43,425 nucleotides of DNA from contig NZ_AOLK01000021.1 in assembly GCF_000336755.1 (NCBI RefSeq), positions 20,827 to 64,251 on the forward strand. The letters run 5' to 3'. The DNA is from Haloferax elongans ATCC BAA-1513. Lineage in GTDB: Archaea; Halobacteriota; Halobacteria; Halobacteriales; Haloferacaceae. Below, piece after piece: positions 25,987 to 33,774 of this stretch. The translations under genes were made by a program, and so were the position numbers. Under the pieces are notes generated by a model. It was not told the origin of the DNA and made no database searches. It saw only the letters and a list, made by a program, of their open reading frames with translations. How positions within the stretch are numbered: position 1 is the stretch's first letter; the number at the start of each line of letters is the position of its first letter.

Positions 25987-27003
25987 ATGACGACTCACAG
26001 CACACGACGGCGATTCCTCGTCGCGGCAGGCGTCGGCGGAGCCACGCTTCTCGCAGGATGTACCGGGACCACCGATGGCGGCAGTGGCGGCGACGGTGAC
26101 GATACCATGGCCGACGAGACGACGATGGAACCGACGACCGAGATGGACTCGGGCGATGGGATGGCAACTGACCCGATGTCGGCACCGCGAGCGACGATAG
26201 ACCGGTTCAGTGAGGCCGCCGGGACACTGATGGTCCGGACCGACGAGAACGGCCTGCCCGGACCCGACGAAGCAATCGACTTCGACCAGGGACCGTTTAT
26301 CACGCAGGGACTCGGCCCCGACGGCTCGGTCGTTCGATACTACAACTTCGACGTCCAAACGACCACCCCTGCTCCAATCTACGTCCTCTTCCGTGAGGGC
26401 GAAGACACGCCCGTCTCCGGGCAACTCAACGTCATCGACGCGATTCCGGGTGACGAGGGCTACAACGACTTCTGGCAGGTCCACAAAGTGACCGTCCCCG
26501 ACGAGTACGTTGCCAACACCGTGACTAGTCTGGCAGATATCGGTGACGCCGGATACGAGACCGAAGCGACCGAGATGCTCGTCAATTGCCCAGTCGTTCC
26601 CGACGGTTCCACGGCGTCCATGCGCTACGACGACGGCGACGCAGGGCTCGTCGAGGGCTGGTACAAAGGCGAAGTCGTCTCCTACTTCCAGTTCACTGAG
26701 GCACCGCTCAGTGTGAGCGACGGAAGCGTCCCACTCTCACCAATCTACGTCGCGTTCAACGTGAACCCCGGCGAGGACGGCGGCGGTCCCGCGTCTGGTT
26801 TCATGACCGAGGAAGGAAGCGACCAGACTCACAACGTCGTGGCCACGGTCCCGGGCGACCAAGGTTACTCCCCGCTGTGGTTCGTGAACATCTACGACAA
26901 CGCCGAGTTCGGTAGCGTCTCCGACCTCGATTCGGCCACCGACGCGGAACAGCTCGCCTCCGGGGCAGCCACGGTCAACTGTCCGGTCGTCTCGGTTGAA
27001 TAA
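25987..27003 (+). CDS. Secreted lipoprotein with two repeated domains, unknown function
   Basis: A 338-residue Tat lipoprotein: RRRF at 7-10, lipobox LLAGC with Cys25, then a Gly/Asp/Met-rich linker. The mature part contains two related domains of about 120 residues. Each has IYV-F, a PGD-GY turn (IPGDEGYNDFW and VPGDQGYSPLW), a VSDL/SLADI segment, and an ending NCPVV. I do not recognise the fold. It is probably anchored outside the membrane. A GTTAAAAAAG/TAATAT stretch upstream may be the promoter. Confidence 0.75.
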   Translation: MTTHSTRRRFLVAAGVGGATLLAGCTGTTDGGSGGDGDDTMADETTMEPTTEMDSGDGMATDPMSAPRATIDRFSEAAGTLMVRTDENGLPGPDEAIDFDQGPFITQGLGPDGSVVRYYNFDVQTTTPAPIYVLFREGEDTPVSGQLNVIDAIPGDEGYNDFWQVHKVTVPDEYVANTVTSLADIGDAGYETEATEMLVNCPVVPDGSTASMRYDDGDAGLVEGWYKGEVVSYFQFTEAPLSVSDGSVPLSPIYVAFNVNPGEDGGGPASGFMTEEGSDQTHNVVATVPGDQGYSPLWFVNIYDNAEFGSVSDLDSATDAEQLASGAATVNCPVVSVE

Positions 27004-27077
27004 GAGACAACACCGGAGCCCCCAGTCAGGCAGCCATCATCGCCACGGCTAAACGCACCCCGTCCTAAGCCGGGTCG

Positions 27078-27995
27078 ATGAGCGACGAGGAGTCCGCACT
27101 CCCATCGGACCTCGACCGAGAGGCGGTCCGCACGGCGCTGGTCGAGTGGTACGAAGACGACCACCGCGACTTCCCGTGGCGGCGGACCGAAGACGCTTAC
27201 GAGATTCTCGTCTCGGAGGTGATGAGCCAGCAGACGCAACTCGGCCGCGTGGTCGAGGCGTGGGAGGCATTCCTCGACGAGTGGCCGACGGTACAGGACC
27301 TCGCAGCGACCGACCGCGCCGACGTGGTCGCGTTCTGGACGAGTCACAGCCTTGGCTACAACAACCGTGCGAAATACCTTCACGAGGCGGCCCAACAGGT
27401 CCGAGACGACTACGACGGCGCGTTTCCAGAGTCGCCCGACGAACTCTCCGAACTCATGGGTGTCGGCCCGTACACCGCCAACGCAGTCGCTTCGTTCGCG
27501 TTCAACAACGGGGATGCTGTCGTGGATACCAACGTCAAACGCGTGCTTCACCGCGCGTTTGCAGTCCCGGACGACGACTCGGTGTTCGAGGTGGCTGCCA
27601 CAGAACTGATGCCCGATGGGAAATCGAGAGTCTGGAACAACGCCATCATGGAACTCGGTGGCGTCGCCTGCGGGAAGACGCCGACATGCGATGAATCGGG
27701 CTGCCCGTGGCGACGCTTCTGTCACGCCTACGAGACGGGCGACTTCACCGCGCCCGACGTGCCGACTCAGCCGAGTTTCGAAGGAAGTAGACGCCAGTTC
27801 CGCGGGCGAGTCGTCCGCGTTCTCGGCGAGTACGACGAGTTGACGCTGGACGAACTCGGGCCGCGTGTCCGAGTCGACTACGGCGGCGACCACGGACGCG
27901 ACTGGCTTCGGGGACTTCTCGAAGACCTCTCGGACGACGGCCTCGTGGACTTCGAAGACGGCGACAGTGGAGCCGTCGCATCACTGAAGCGGTAA
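27078..27995 (+). CDS. mutY: A/G-specific adenine glycosylase MutY
   Basis: A 305-residue HhH-GPD DNA glycosylase. It begins WYEDDHRDFPWR, with the MutY motif SEVMSQQTQ carrying the catalytic Glu. The HhH loop LMGVGPYTANAV and the catalytic Asp in VVDTNVKRVL follow. Four cysteines (ACGKTPTC, SGC, FC) form the iron-sulfur site. It removes adenine mispaired with 8-oxoguanine. The C-terminal part is shorter than the bacterial NUDIX-like domain and reads as a winged-helix-like segment (LTLDELGPRV, LLEDLSDDGLV). Confidence 0.93.
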   Translation: MSDEESALPSDLDREAVRTALVEWYEDDHRDFPWRRTEDAYEILVSEVMSQQTQLGRVVEAWEAFLDEWPTVQDLAATDRADVVAFWTSHSLGYNNRAKYLHEAAQQVRDDYDGAFPESPDELSELMGVGPYTANAVASFAFNNGDAVVDTNVKRVLHRAFAVPDDDSVFEVAATELMPDGKSRVWNNAIMELGGVACGKTPTCDESGCPWRRFCHAYETGDFTAPDVPTQPSFEGSRRQFRGRVVRVLGEYDELTLDELGPRVRVDYGGDHGRDWLRGLLEDLSDDGLVDFEDGDSGAVASLKR

Positions 27996-28133
27996 TTGCT
28001 GTTCAGTTTCCTTCTGGTCGGTTACGATTCGAGTTCGGGGGAGTCGGGAAGGAGTCTCACCGTTTCTGAGTAGCGGCGGTTGCAACTAATTTTTGACAAC
28101 CAGATTGAATACGGTCACTGACAACTTATTAAT

Positions 28134-29603
28134 ATGGACCCATTCGGTGACGGAGCGCTCGACAATCAGTGGGAAGACGAACTCTCGATTGTCGAATATG
28201 CGCTACAGATTACTGACACCGTCATCTGGGTGTGGGACCTCGAATCGGACGCTATCTCCCTGTACCCTCCGTCACAGACGACGTTCGGAGATATCAGTGA
28301 TTTCACCGAGCTTCTTCGCCACATCCATTCCGCAGACCAGTCTGAGGTCATCGGTGCGTTAGAGACGGCACTCGGAGAGACGGGAACCTACTTGACCGAA
28401 TTTCGCCTCGTCAGGGACGAAGTTTGTTGGGTTCGGGCGAAGGGAGTCGTCGAATACGACGATTCTGGGACGCCAACACGAGTGGTTGGTGTCAGTAAGG
28501 ACGTGACCGACCGAGTGCAGCGAGAGCAAGCGTTCACCCGTCTCGGCGAACACGTCGAAGAAGCGGAGACGATTTCCGATATCGGTGGGTGGGAACTGGA
28601 CCTCGAAACGAACGAACTACTCTGGACTGACGGGGCGCGGCGGATACACGATGTTCCCCCCGAATACGAACCGTCACTGAGCGAGGCGCTCGAGTTTTAC
28701 CATCCGAACGACAGACCGATTCTTGAACAGGCAATCGAGGACTGCCGAGAGTATGGAGAACCGTACAACGTCGAAATTCGGTTGATTACTGCCGAGGGAC
28801 GCGAGCGCTGGGTCAACTGCCGAGGGGAACGAACCCAACGCGGAGACAGCAAGATTCTCCGAGGTGTGATTCGCGACGTCACCGAGTGGAAGATTCGCGA
28901 CCAACGCCTCATGGTGTTGAATCGCATCCTCAGACACAACATTCGGAATTCACTCGGGGTCGTGATGGGGAACGCCGATTTACTTCGCGAGGACCTCGAC
29001 ACGCTCGAACAGAACGACGAACTCCCAGTCGAGGAGGTGCCGTTCTCCGTCGCCGAGGCACAGTCTCGCGCGTCGAAGATTAAACGAAACGCGGAACAGC
29101 TGGCCGAGATTGCAGAGCGAGCACGTCGGTTGAGTCGCATCCTCGAACGTAATCCGCCCATGAATGACGTGCCAGTATGGCCCTTGGTAAATCGGGTTGC
29201 TTCGGCGTTCGAAGCCCAGTACCCGACTGCGTCGGTTCGGGTCGAGGGACGTGACGTTAGCGTTCGTGGGGACACAGAGTCACTCAAACTGGCACTCAAC
29301 GAACTCCTCGAAAACGCAATACACCACACCCAAAAGCCGTGCCAAGACGTTGGAATCACGATTTCGAAAGAGACGGCAGACCGCGTCGAAATCACCGTGG
29401 CAGACACTGGGCCGGGGATACCCACCGTAGAACAGGAGGTCCTCGAGAAAGGCTTCGAGGAGCCGTTGATGCACGGCCACGGAATGGGTCTTTGGATGGT
29501 CAACTGGTTGCTCGTGAGATTGGGCGGGAGTATCTCCATCGAAGAGAACGACCCGACGGGAACCGTCGTGACGCTCACACTTCCGGCGGCACCGAGTAGT
29601 TGA
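28134..29603 (+). CDS. Soluble PAS sensor histidine kinase
   Basis: A 489-residue kinase without membrane helices, so it senses inside the cell. Two PAS domains (about 20-125 and 140-255; the second ends GVIRDVTEWK) are followed by HisKA with His268 in ILRHNIRNSL. HATPase_c has LNELLENAIHH, DTGPGIP and HGHGMGLWMV. No cognate regulator lies nearby. The HK ends 30 bp before the 11-bp repeat array. The start is the ATG at 28134; no strong promoter is visible within 30 nt. Confidence 0.9.
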   Translation: MDPFGDGALDNQWEDELSIVEYALQITDTVIWVWDLESDAISLYPPSQTTFGDISDFTELLRHIHSADQSEVIGALETALGETGTYLTEFRLVRDEVCWVRAKGVVEYDDSGTPTRVVGVSKDVTDRVQREQAFTRLGEHVEEAETISDIGGWELDLETNELLWTDGARRIHDVPPEYEPSLSEALEFYHPNDRPILEQAIEDCREYGEPYNVEIRLITAEGRERWVNCRGERTQRGDSKILRGVIRDVTEWKIRDQRLMVLNRILRHNIRNSLGVVMGNADLLREDLDTLEQNDELPVEEVPFSVAEAQSRASKIKRNAEQLAEIAERARRLSRILERNPPMNDVPVWPLVNRVASAFEAQYPTASVRVEGRDVSVRGDTESLKLALNELLENAIHHTQKPCQDVGITISKETADRVEITVADTGPGIPTVEQEVLEKGFEEPLMHGHGMGLWMVNWLLVRLGGSISIEENDPTGTVVTLTLPAAPSS

Positions 29604-29633
29604 GAAGCCAACTGCTAACGCCGTACCCTGGGT

Positions 29634-29765
29634 GCAACCCAGTCGTAATCAAAGCGTAACCTAAACGAAACCCGCTTGTAACTTGCTTGTAACCCGGTTA
29701 TAACCCAATTGTAACTCGCTTGCAGTCCACTGATGTCTCACCTGCGACCTCGTCGTAACCTGACC
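29634..29765. repeat. Array of about twelve degenerate 11-bp direct repeats
   Basis: From 29634 the DNA can be read as successive 11-bp units: GCAACCCAGTC, GTAATCAAAGC, GTAACCTAAAC, GAAACCCGCTT, GTAACTTGCTT, GTAACCCGGTT, ATAACCCAATT, GTAACTCGCTT, then four weaker ones, ending GTAACCTGACC. The rough consensus is GTAACCCGCTT. The period of 11 is not a multiple of 3, and the array lies between the stop codons of two convergent genes, so it is not coding. Function unknown: candidates are a phased protein-binding array or a degenerate minisatellite. Confidence 0.8.
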
Positions 29766-30106
29766 TACGGGACCTTCAGATACGCGTCACCCGCCGCTTG
29801 TCGCGTTGCGAGTTCACCGACGCCCGATGGAACGACGACCACGTCGTCCACAACCGACGCCGAGTCGATATCTCGATTCTGAAGCGAGTTCCGACAGACA
29901 CAACAGCGAACACCGTCTTCGAGCAGTCCCTCGACTCTATCGCGGACGGGCGTTCCCTCGACGAGGAGGTGAACTGCGTCGCCGTTCGCGACGAACGTGA
30001 CGGTCTCTGTCTCGACTGTCTCGTCGGCGAGGAGGTTCTGCGCGTTCGAGAGCGCGTGTTTCCAGTCGTGGACGTCGCCGCTGGACACGTGAAAAATGAC
30101 GTTCAT
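29765..30106 (-). CDS. DsrE-like protein
   Basis: A 113-residue protein of the DsrE/DsrF sulfur-relay-like fold: MNVIFHVSSGD start, alternating strands and helices, and a Cys-rich loop CCVCRNSL with Cys68, 69 and 71, the position used for persulfide in DsrE-like proteins. An ATG at 30115 would add MEP; 30106 is preferred by homology. It is divergent from the FMN reductase gene, about 100 bp away. A role in sulfur transfer or redox sensing is plausible but not shown. Confidence 0.8.
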   Translation of the reverse strand: MNVIFHVSSGDVHDWKHALSNAQNLLADETVETETVTFVANGDAVHLLVEGTPVRDRVEGLLEDGVRCCVCRNSLQNRDIDSASVVDDVVVVPSGVGELATRQAAGDAYLKVP

Positions 30107-30174
30107 AGGCTCCATTCGTCGGCCAGCGGCGTCTCTGTTGCGCCCGTGCGGTGATGCGCCACATGCCGACGCCG

Positions 30175-30181
30175 TTTTTAT
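30175..30181 (+). promoter_or_regulatory. TATA box for the FMN reductase gene
   Basis: TTTTTAT lies 23-29 nt before the ATG at 30204, fitting a leaderless transcript and fixing that start. Confidence 0.55.
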
Positions 30182-30203
30182 CCCGCCACTGCTGGCACAT
30201 AGT

Positions 30204-30782
30204 ATGACGCAGACACACGTGGTCGCCATCGCTGGCAGCCTCCGAGACCACAGTTACACTCGTTTCGCCCTCCAGTACGCCCTCGACGGTGCCGAATCCG
30301 CGGGTGCGACGACCGAACTCGTGGATCTCCGCGAGTTCGACCTCCCGCCGCTGAACGCCGACCTCGACGAGCAGGGCGACTCGGCCGAACTCATTCGCAT
30401 CGTCGACGAGGCGGACGCCGTCATCCTCGGCACGCCCGTCTACCACGGGTCGTACTCCGGCGTCCTCAAGAACGCCCTCGACTACTGCGGATTCGACGAA
30501 TTCAGTGAGAAGACCGTCGGCGTCCTCGCCGTCGCCGGGGGGTCGTTCCCGGTCACGGCGCTCGAACATCTGCGTTCTGTCTGCCGCGCGCTGAACGCGT
30601 GGGTGCTCCCGCACCAAGCCGCCGTCCCGCGCGTCTCGTCGGCGTTCGACGGCGACGAACTCCTCGACGAGAACCTCGTCGAGCGCGTCGAGCGACTGGG
30701 TCGTGACGCGGTCAACTACGCGAACATCGAACCCGAGCCAGCGACGTTCGAGAGCACGGAAAACGTCGGCGGCGACGACTAA
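30204..30782 (+). CDS. NADPH-dependent FMN reductase
   Basis: A 192-residue flavodoxin-like flavoprotein. It begins THVVAIAGSLRDHSYTRF, the FMN phosphate-binding loop, and has TPVYHGSYSGVLKNALDY, the typical FMN-site motif of SsuE/NAD(P)H-dependent FMN reductases. VGVLAVAGGSFP closes the flavin site. It would reduce flavins or quinones. The frame is open upstream to 30096, but the TATA box and family start favour 30204. Confidence 0.88.
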   Translation: MTQTHVVAIAGSLRDHSYTRFALQYALDGAESAGATTELVDLREFDLPPLNADLDEQGDSAELIRIVDEADAVILGTPVYHGSYSGVLKNALDYCGFDEFSEKTVGVLAVAGGSFPVTALEHLRSVCRALNAWVLPHQAAVPRVSSAFDGDELLDENLVERVERLGRDAVNYANIEPEPATFESTENVGGDD

Positions 30783-30836
30783 CACTGAGCGCTGGCAGCG
30801 GCGACTAACACTGAGAACGTCGGCAGCGACGACGAA
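30752..30836 (+). repeat. Partial duplications around the FMN reductase stop
   Basis: The end of the gene and the next 50 bp share short copies: GGCGACGACTAACACTGAG and GGCGACTAACACTGAG, plus AACGTCGGCGGCGACGAC and AACGTCGGCAGCGACGAC. It looks like a small tandem duplication of the gene tail. No coding effect. Confidence 0.6.
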
Positions 30837-30863
30837 AAAGAAGCGACAGGGCGCAGACGAGGA

Positions 30864-32228
30864 CTATCCCTGCACGTCGGTGCCGTCACCGAAGAAGGTG
30901 TTGTCGTTGCGGAGCGTCGTGTTGTTGTAGGTCGAATTACCGTCGCGGATGCCCACGCCGCCCGCGGGAACCTCGAACAGGTTGTCTTCGATTGTCGTAC
31001 TCGACCCGAAGAGTTCGAGCTGGGCGTACGGCGCGCCGGAGATGTCCGTCAGGAACATGTTCCGAGCGATTTCGCCGCCGTCGGCCTCGAAGCCCATCGT
31101 AAGCTTGCTCGTGCTGTCGATTTCGCCGCCGAAGTAGTTGTCGACGAACGTGATGTTCTGACTCTGTGTTCCGCCGGATGCGGCACCGTTGATGTAGGCC
31201 ATGAGGCTCGGTGCGCCGTCGAAGACGTTCCTCGAAACCTCGATATCGCTGTAGTCGCCGGGTTGGAGCGTCCCGAGGTTGTTGCCACCGTTCCCGATGA
31301 GGCGGTTACAGATGATGGAGATGTCGGACAGCGTCGCCGCAATGTCCAGTGCACCCTGCGTCGAGGACAGTCCGTCGATGGTGAACCCTTCGACCGTCAC
31401 GTCAGAACTCGTGACGTTGACAACGACGTTCGGGGCCCCACCCGGTTCGGTGCTCCCGTCGCCGACGATTTTCGTGTACTCAGCGCCGTTCTTCGAGAGG
31501 AGTGTGAGCGGCTTGTCGATGACGAGGTCGCCAGTGTACGTCCCGTTCCGCACCTCGATGACGTCGCCCGAAGACGCGGCGTCGATGGCCGCCTGAATCG
31601 AATCACCGCTCGTGACGACGGTGTCTGCACTCCAGACTGGCCGCTCTTCGATATCGACGATGACGTCGAACTCGGCTCTGTCGCCTTGGGCGTCGTTGCC
31701 GAGGTCGGGCACCATCCAGTCGATGTACATGGTTGCGGTGGAACCGGCACGGAGGATGCTGCCAGTCATCCGCGAGAGGTCGTCGAGCACCGACAGTGGT
31801 GCCGGGCCGACCCCCGGAACCTTCACGCCGTTTTGTATCACACCGACTTCGACCCAGACGTACTGGTCGAGTTCTCCGGGGTTGCTCGTATCTCCCGACT
31901 CCGACTCGGGATTCGCACCTTCGAAGTTCTCGACGTTCTCGATGCCAAAGCCGAGTTTCCCGTGTGTCGACCCGGTATTGCTCAGCGTGGCCGTTCCGCT
32001 TCCAGAGGACCCGGAGCCAGCCGAACTGATGTTGATAGTCTCCGAGACACTGTTTTGGCCGTCGACCTTCAGGTTCAGCGTGCCGGCCGTAATCGTGTTG
32101 TCGGCACTGGATTCTGTGTCACTCAGCAACGCGTACGTTCCTGTCCCGAGCGCACCTGCCGCGAGCCCGATGCCCGCCATCCCACCGAGGAGGGTCCGCC
32201 GAGAGAGGGTGATGTTGTCGTCTGTCAT
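30864..32228 (-). CDS. Secreted CalY/TasA-like plus parallel beta-helix protein
   Basis: A 454-residue exported protein. The N-terminus has a Tat-type RR (SRRTLLGG, residues 9-16). A SipW/CalY-type stretch follows, in which GTGTYALLSDTESS and NTITAGTLNL match the TasA/CalY family. That domain runs to about residue 200. From about 205 a right-handed beta-helix (NosD/pectate-lyase-like) starts: IQAAIDAASSGDVIEVRNGTY, then many short strands with Asn ladders. I know no other protein where I can be sure of this fusion. Probably a surface or matrix polysaccharide-binding protein. No SipW-type peptidase gene is nearby. Confidence 0.8.
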   Translation of the reverse strand: MTDDNITLSRRTLLGGMAGIGLAAGALGTGTYALLSDTESSADNTITAGTLNLKVDGQNSVSETINISSAGSGSSGSGTATLSNTGSTHGKLGFGIENVENFEGANPESESGDTSNPGELDQYVWVEVGVIQNGVKVPGVGPAPLSVLDDLSRMTGSILRAGSTATMYIDWMVPDLGNDAQGDRAEFDVIVDIEERPVWSADTVVTSGDSIQAAIDAASSGDVIEVRNGTYTGDLVIDKPLTLLSKNGAEYTKIVGDGSTEPGGAPNVVVNVTSSDVTVEGFTIDGLSSTQGALDIAATLSDISIICNRLIGNGGNNLGTLQPGDYSDIEVSRNVFDGAPSLMAYINGAASGGTQSQNITFVDNYFGGEIDSTSKLTMGFEADGGEIARNMFLTDISGAPYAQLELFGSSTTIEDNLFEVPAGGVGIRDGNSTYNNTTLRNDNTFFGDGTDVQG

Positions 32229-32476
32229 TGTTGTACTCCATCGCGGCGCTCATCTCGGCAACCGCGACCGTGTGTTCCGTGACCGTGTCACCGGATTGTT
32301 ATGAACTGGAAGAATTTCACAAATCCTCAGGTAACGTTCGAGTAGGTGTCTGCAAACTTCAGCGCCGGACGAACGACGTCACCGAGACACTGTCTGTGAG
32401 TTAAGCTGTTCGTACTGCGGAGACGGTCGCCACAGATGAACAATCGTTTTGACCCTCCTCGTCTCCCTGTCGTAGT

Positions 32477-33064
32477 ATGCACGCCATCACGCAAAGCGGG
32501 TGGATCGAAGTCATCTCGGGGTCGATGTTTTCGGGGAAGACGGAGGAGTTGCTCCGACGACTCCGCCGGGCGGAAATCGCCGGACAGGAAGTCGCCGTGT
32601 TCAAGCCCGAACTTGACGACCGATACGGGGAGACGACCGTTGGGTCACACGTCGGTCGGTCGTGGGATGCGAGCGTCGTCCCGTCCGAGGGCGACGGCAT
32701 CTGGGAGATTCACGAGCAACTGAACGGCGAAGACGTCGTCGCTATCGACGAGGCAAACTTCTTTTCGACCGAGTTGGTGGCTGTCTGCGAGCAGTTGGCT
32801 GCGGACGGAAAGCGCGTCCTCATTTCGGGTACAGACCAGACGTTCCGGGGCGAACCGTTCGAACCACTCCCACAGTTGATGGCGCTCGCGGAGTACGTCG
32901 ACAAACTACAGGCGATTTGCACCGTTTGCGGTGAGCCCGCGACGCGCAACCAGCGACTTATCGACGGCGAACCCGCCCACGTCGACGACCCGACTATCCT
33001 CGTCGGTGCCGAGGAGTCCTACGAGGCACGGTGCCGGAACTGTCATACGCTCCGGCGGAACTAG
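32477..33064 (+). CDS. tdk: Thymidine kinase
   Basis: A 195-residue type II thymidine kinase. P-loop [14 protein letters not shown] near residue 15, the catalytic Glu in IDEANFF, the lasso-type segment GTDQTFRG, and two zinc pairs (CTVC and CRNC) are all visible. It phosphorylates thymidine for salvage into dTTP. A GTTTTGA box about 25 nt upstream suggests a leaderless start. The next gene begins 8 nt after the stop at 33073 (a GTG at 33031 within tdk is less likely). Confidence 0.95.
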   Translation: MHAITQSGWIEVISGSMFSGKTEELLRRLRRAEIAGQEVAVFKPELDDRYGETTVGSHVGRSWDASVVPSEGDGIWEIHEQLNGEDVVAIDEANFFSTELVAVCEQLAADGKRVLISGTDQTFRGEPFEPLPQLMALAEYVDKLQAICTVCGEPATRNQRLIDGEPAHVDDPTILVGAEESYEARCRNCHTLRRN

Positions 33065-33072
33065 AGGCTAGT

Positions 33073-33675
33073 GTGACTACTTGGGTCGAAGTCCCTGCAG
33101 AGGGACGTGAACGTGGTGTCGTCGGCCTCCTCAACGCGTGGGTCGCCGTGCTCGCCCGTCCCCGGAAGTTCTTCCAAGACGGTGTCGCACCCGGCGACCA
33201 AGCCCCGGGACTGGTCTTTGCGATTGCCGTCGCGCTCGTCTATCAGGGACTGCAGTTCGTGCTCTCCCCGTCGACGATTCCGGCCATCGAGGGTGGGGCC
33301 GCCGTCTCGGCTATCGTCGCACTCCTCGTCGTCGCGCTCTTCGTCGCACCGCTGCTTCTCCACCTCACCGCGGCCATTCAGACGGCGCTTCTCATTCCAC
33401 TTCTCTCTCGCCGGGCGGGTGTGAGCGAGACGGTACAGGTCATCGCCTACGCTGCCGCACCCTGCGCGCTGGCGGGAATCCCAGTTCCGGCCGTGCAGAC
33501 AGTATGTGCACTCTACGGTGCGGGGCTTCTCGCGATTGGTATCAGTGTGGTACACCAAACGTCGCTTTCGAAGGCACTTCTCGCAACTGCTGTCCCGTCC
33601 GGCGTGGTGTTTGGATACGCGTTCGGCGGGTTTCGGGCACTTTCAGCCCTTCTCGACGGCGTTTTGGTCCTCTGA
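33073..33675 (+). CDS. Yip1-like membrane protein
   Basis: A 200-residue protein with about five membrane helices. The opening TTWVEVPAEGRERGVVGLLNAWVAVLARPRKFF matches the Yip1/YIF1-type domain start seen in many archaeal hypotheticals (core LLNAWVAVLARPRKFF shown in part). The GTG at 33073 is 8 nt after the thymidine kinase stop, so they form an operon. Function unknown. Confidence 0.7.
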   Translation: MTTWVEVPAEGRERGVVGLLNAWVAVLARPRKFFQDGVAPGDQAPGLVFAIAVALVYQGLQFVLSPSTIPAIEGGAAVSAIVALLVVALFVAPLLLHLTAAIQTALLIPLLSRRAGVSETVQVIAYAAAPCALAGIPVPAVQTVCALYGAGLLAIGISVVHQTSLSKALLATAVPSGVVFGYAFGGFRALSALLDGVLVL

Positions 33676-33705
33676 ACGTCTCGATTCGCTCTTCGAACGA
33701 CCCGG

Positions 33706-33717
33706 ATACGCGCGTAT
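33706..33717. promoter_or_regulatory. 12-bp perfect palindrome upstream of the RecJ-like gene
   Basis: ATACGCGCGTAT lies 58 bp before the RecJ-like start, upstream of its TATA box. GATAC and GTATC around it lengthen the dyad with a spacer. A regulator site is possible. Confidence 0.3.
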
Positions 33718-33745
33718 GTATCTCCCGAGCGTTTTTCGACAATCG

Positions 33746-33751
33746 TTTTAG
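33746..33751 (+). promoter_or_regulatory. TATA box for the RecJ-like gene
   Basis: TTTTAG lies 24-29 nt before the ATG at 33775, consistent with a leaderless mRNA. Confidence 0.5.
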
Positions 33752-33774
33752 TAAGGGGTTGTTTGCTCAACGCA

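Noticed and set aside
33031..33072. GTG start of the Yip1-like gene inside tdk
   Set aside because: A GTG at 33073 right after the tdk stop fits the domain start; the upstream residues overlap the CRNC zinc pair of Tdk in another frame.
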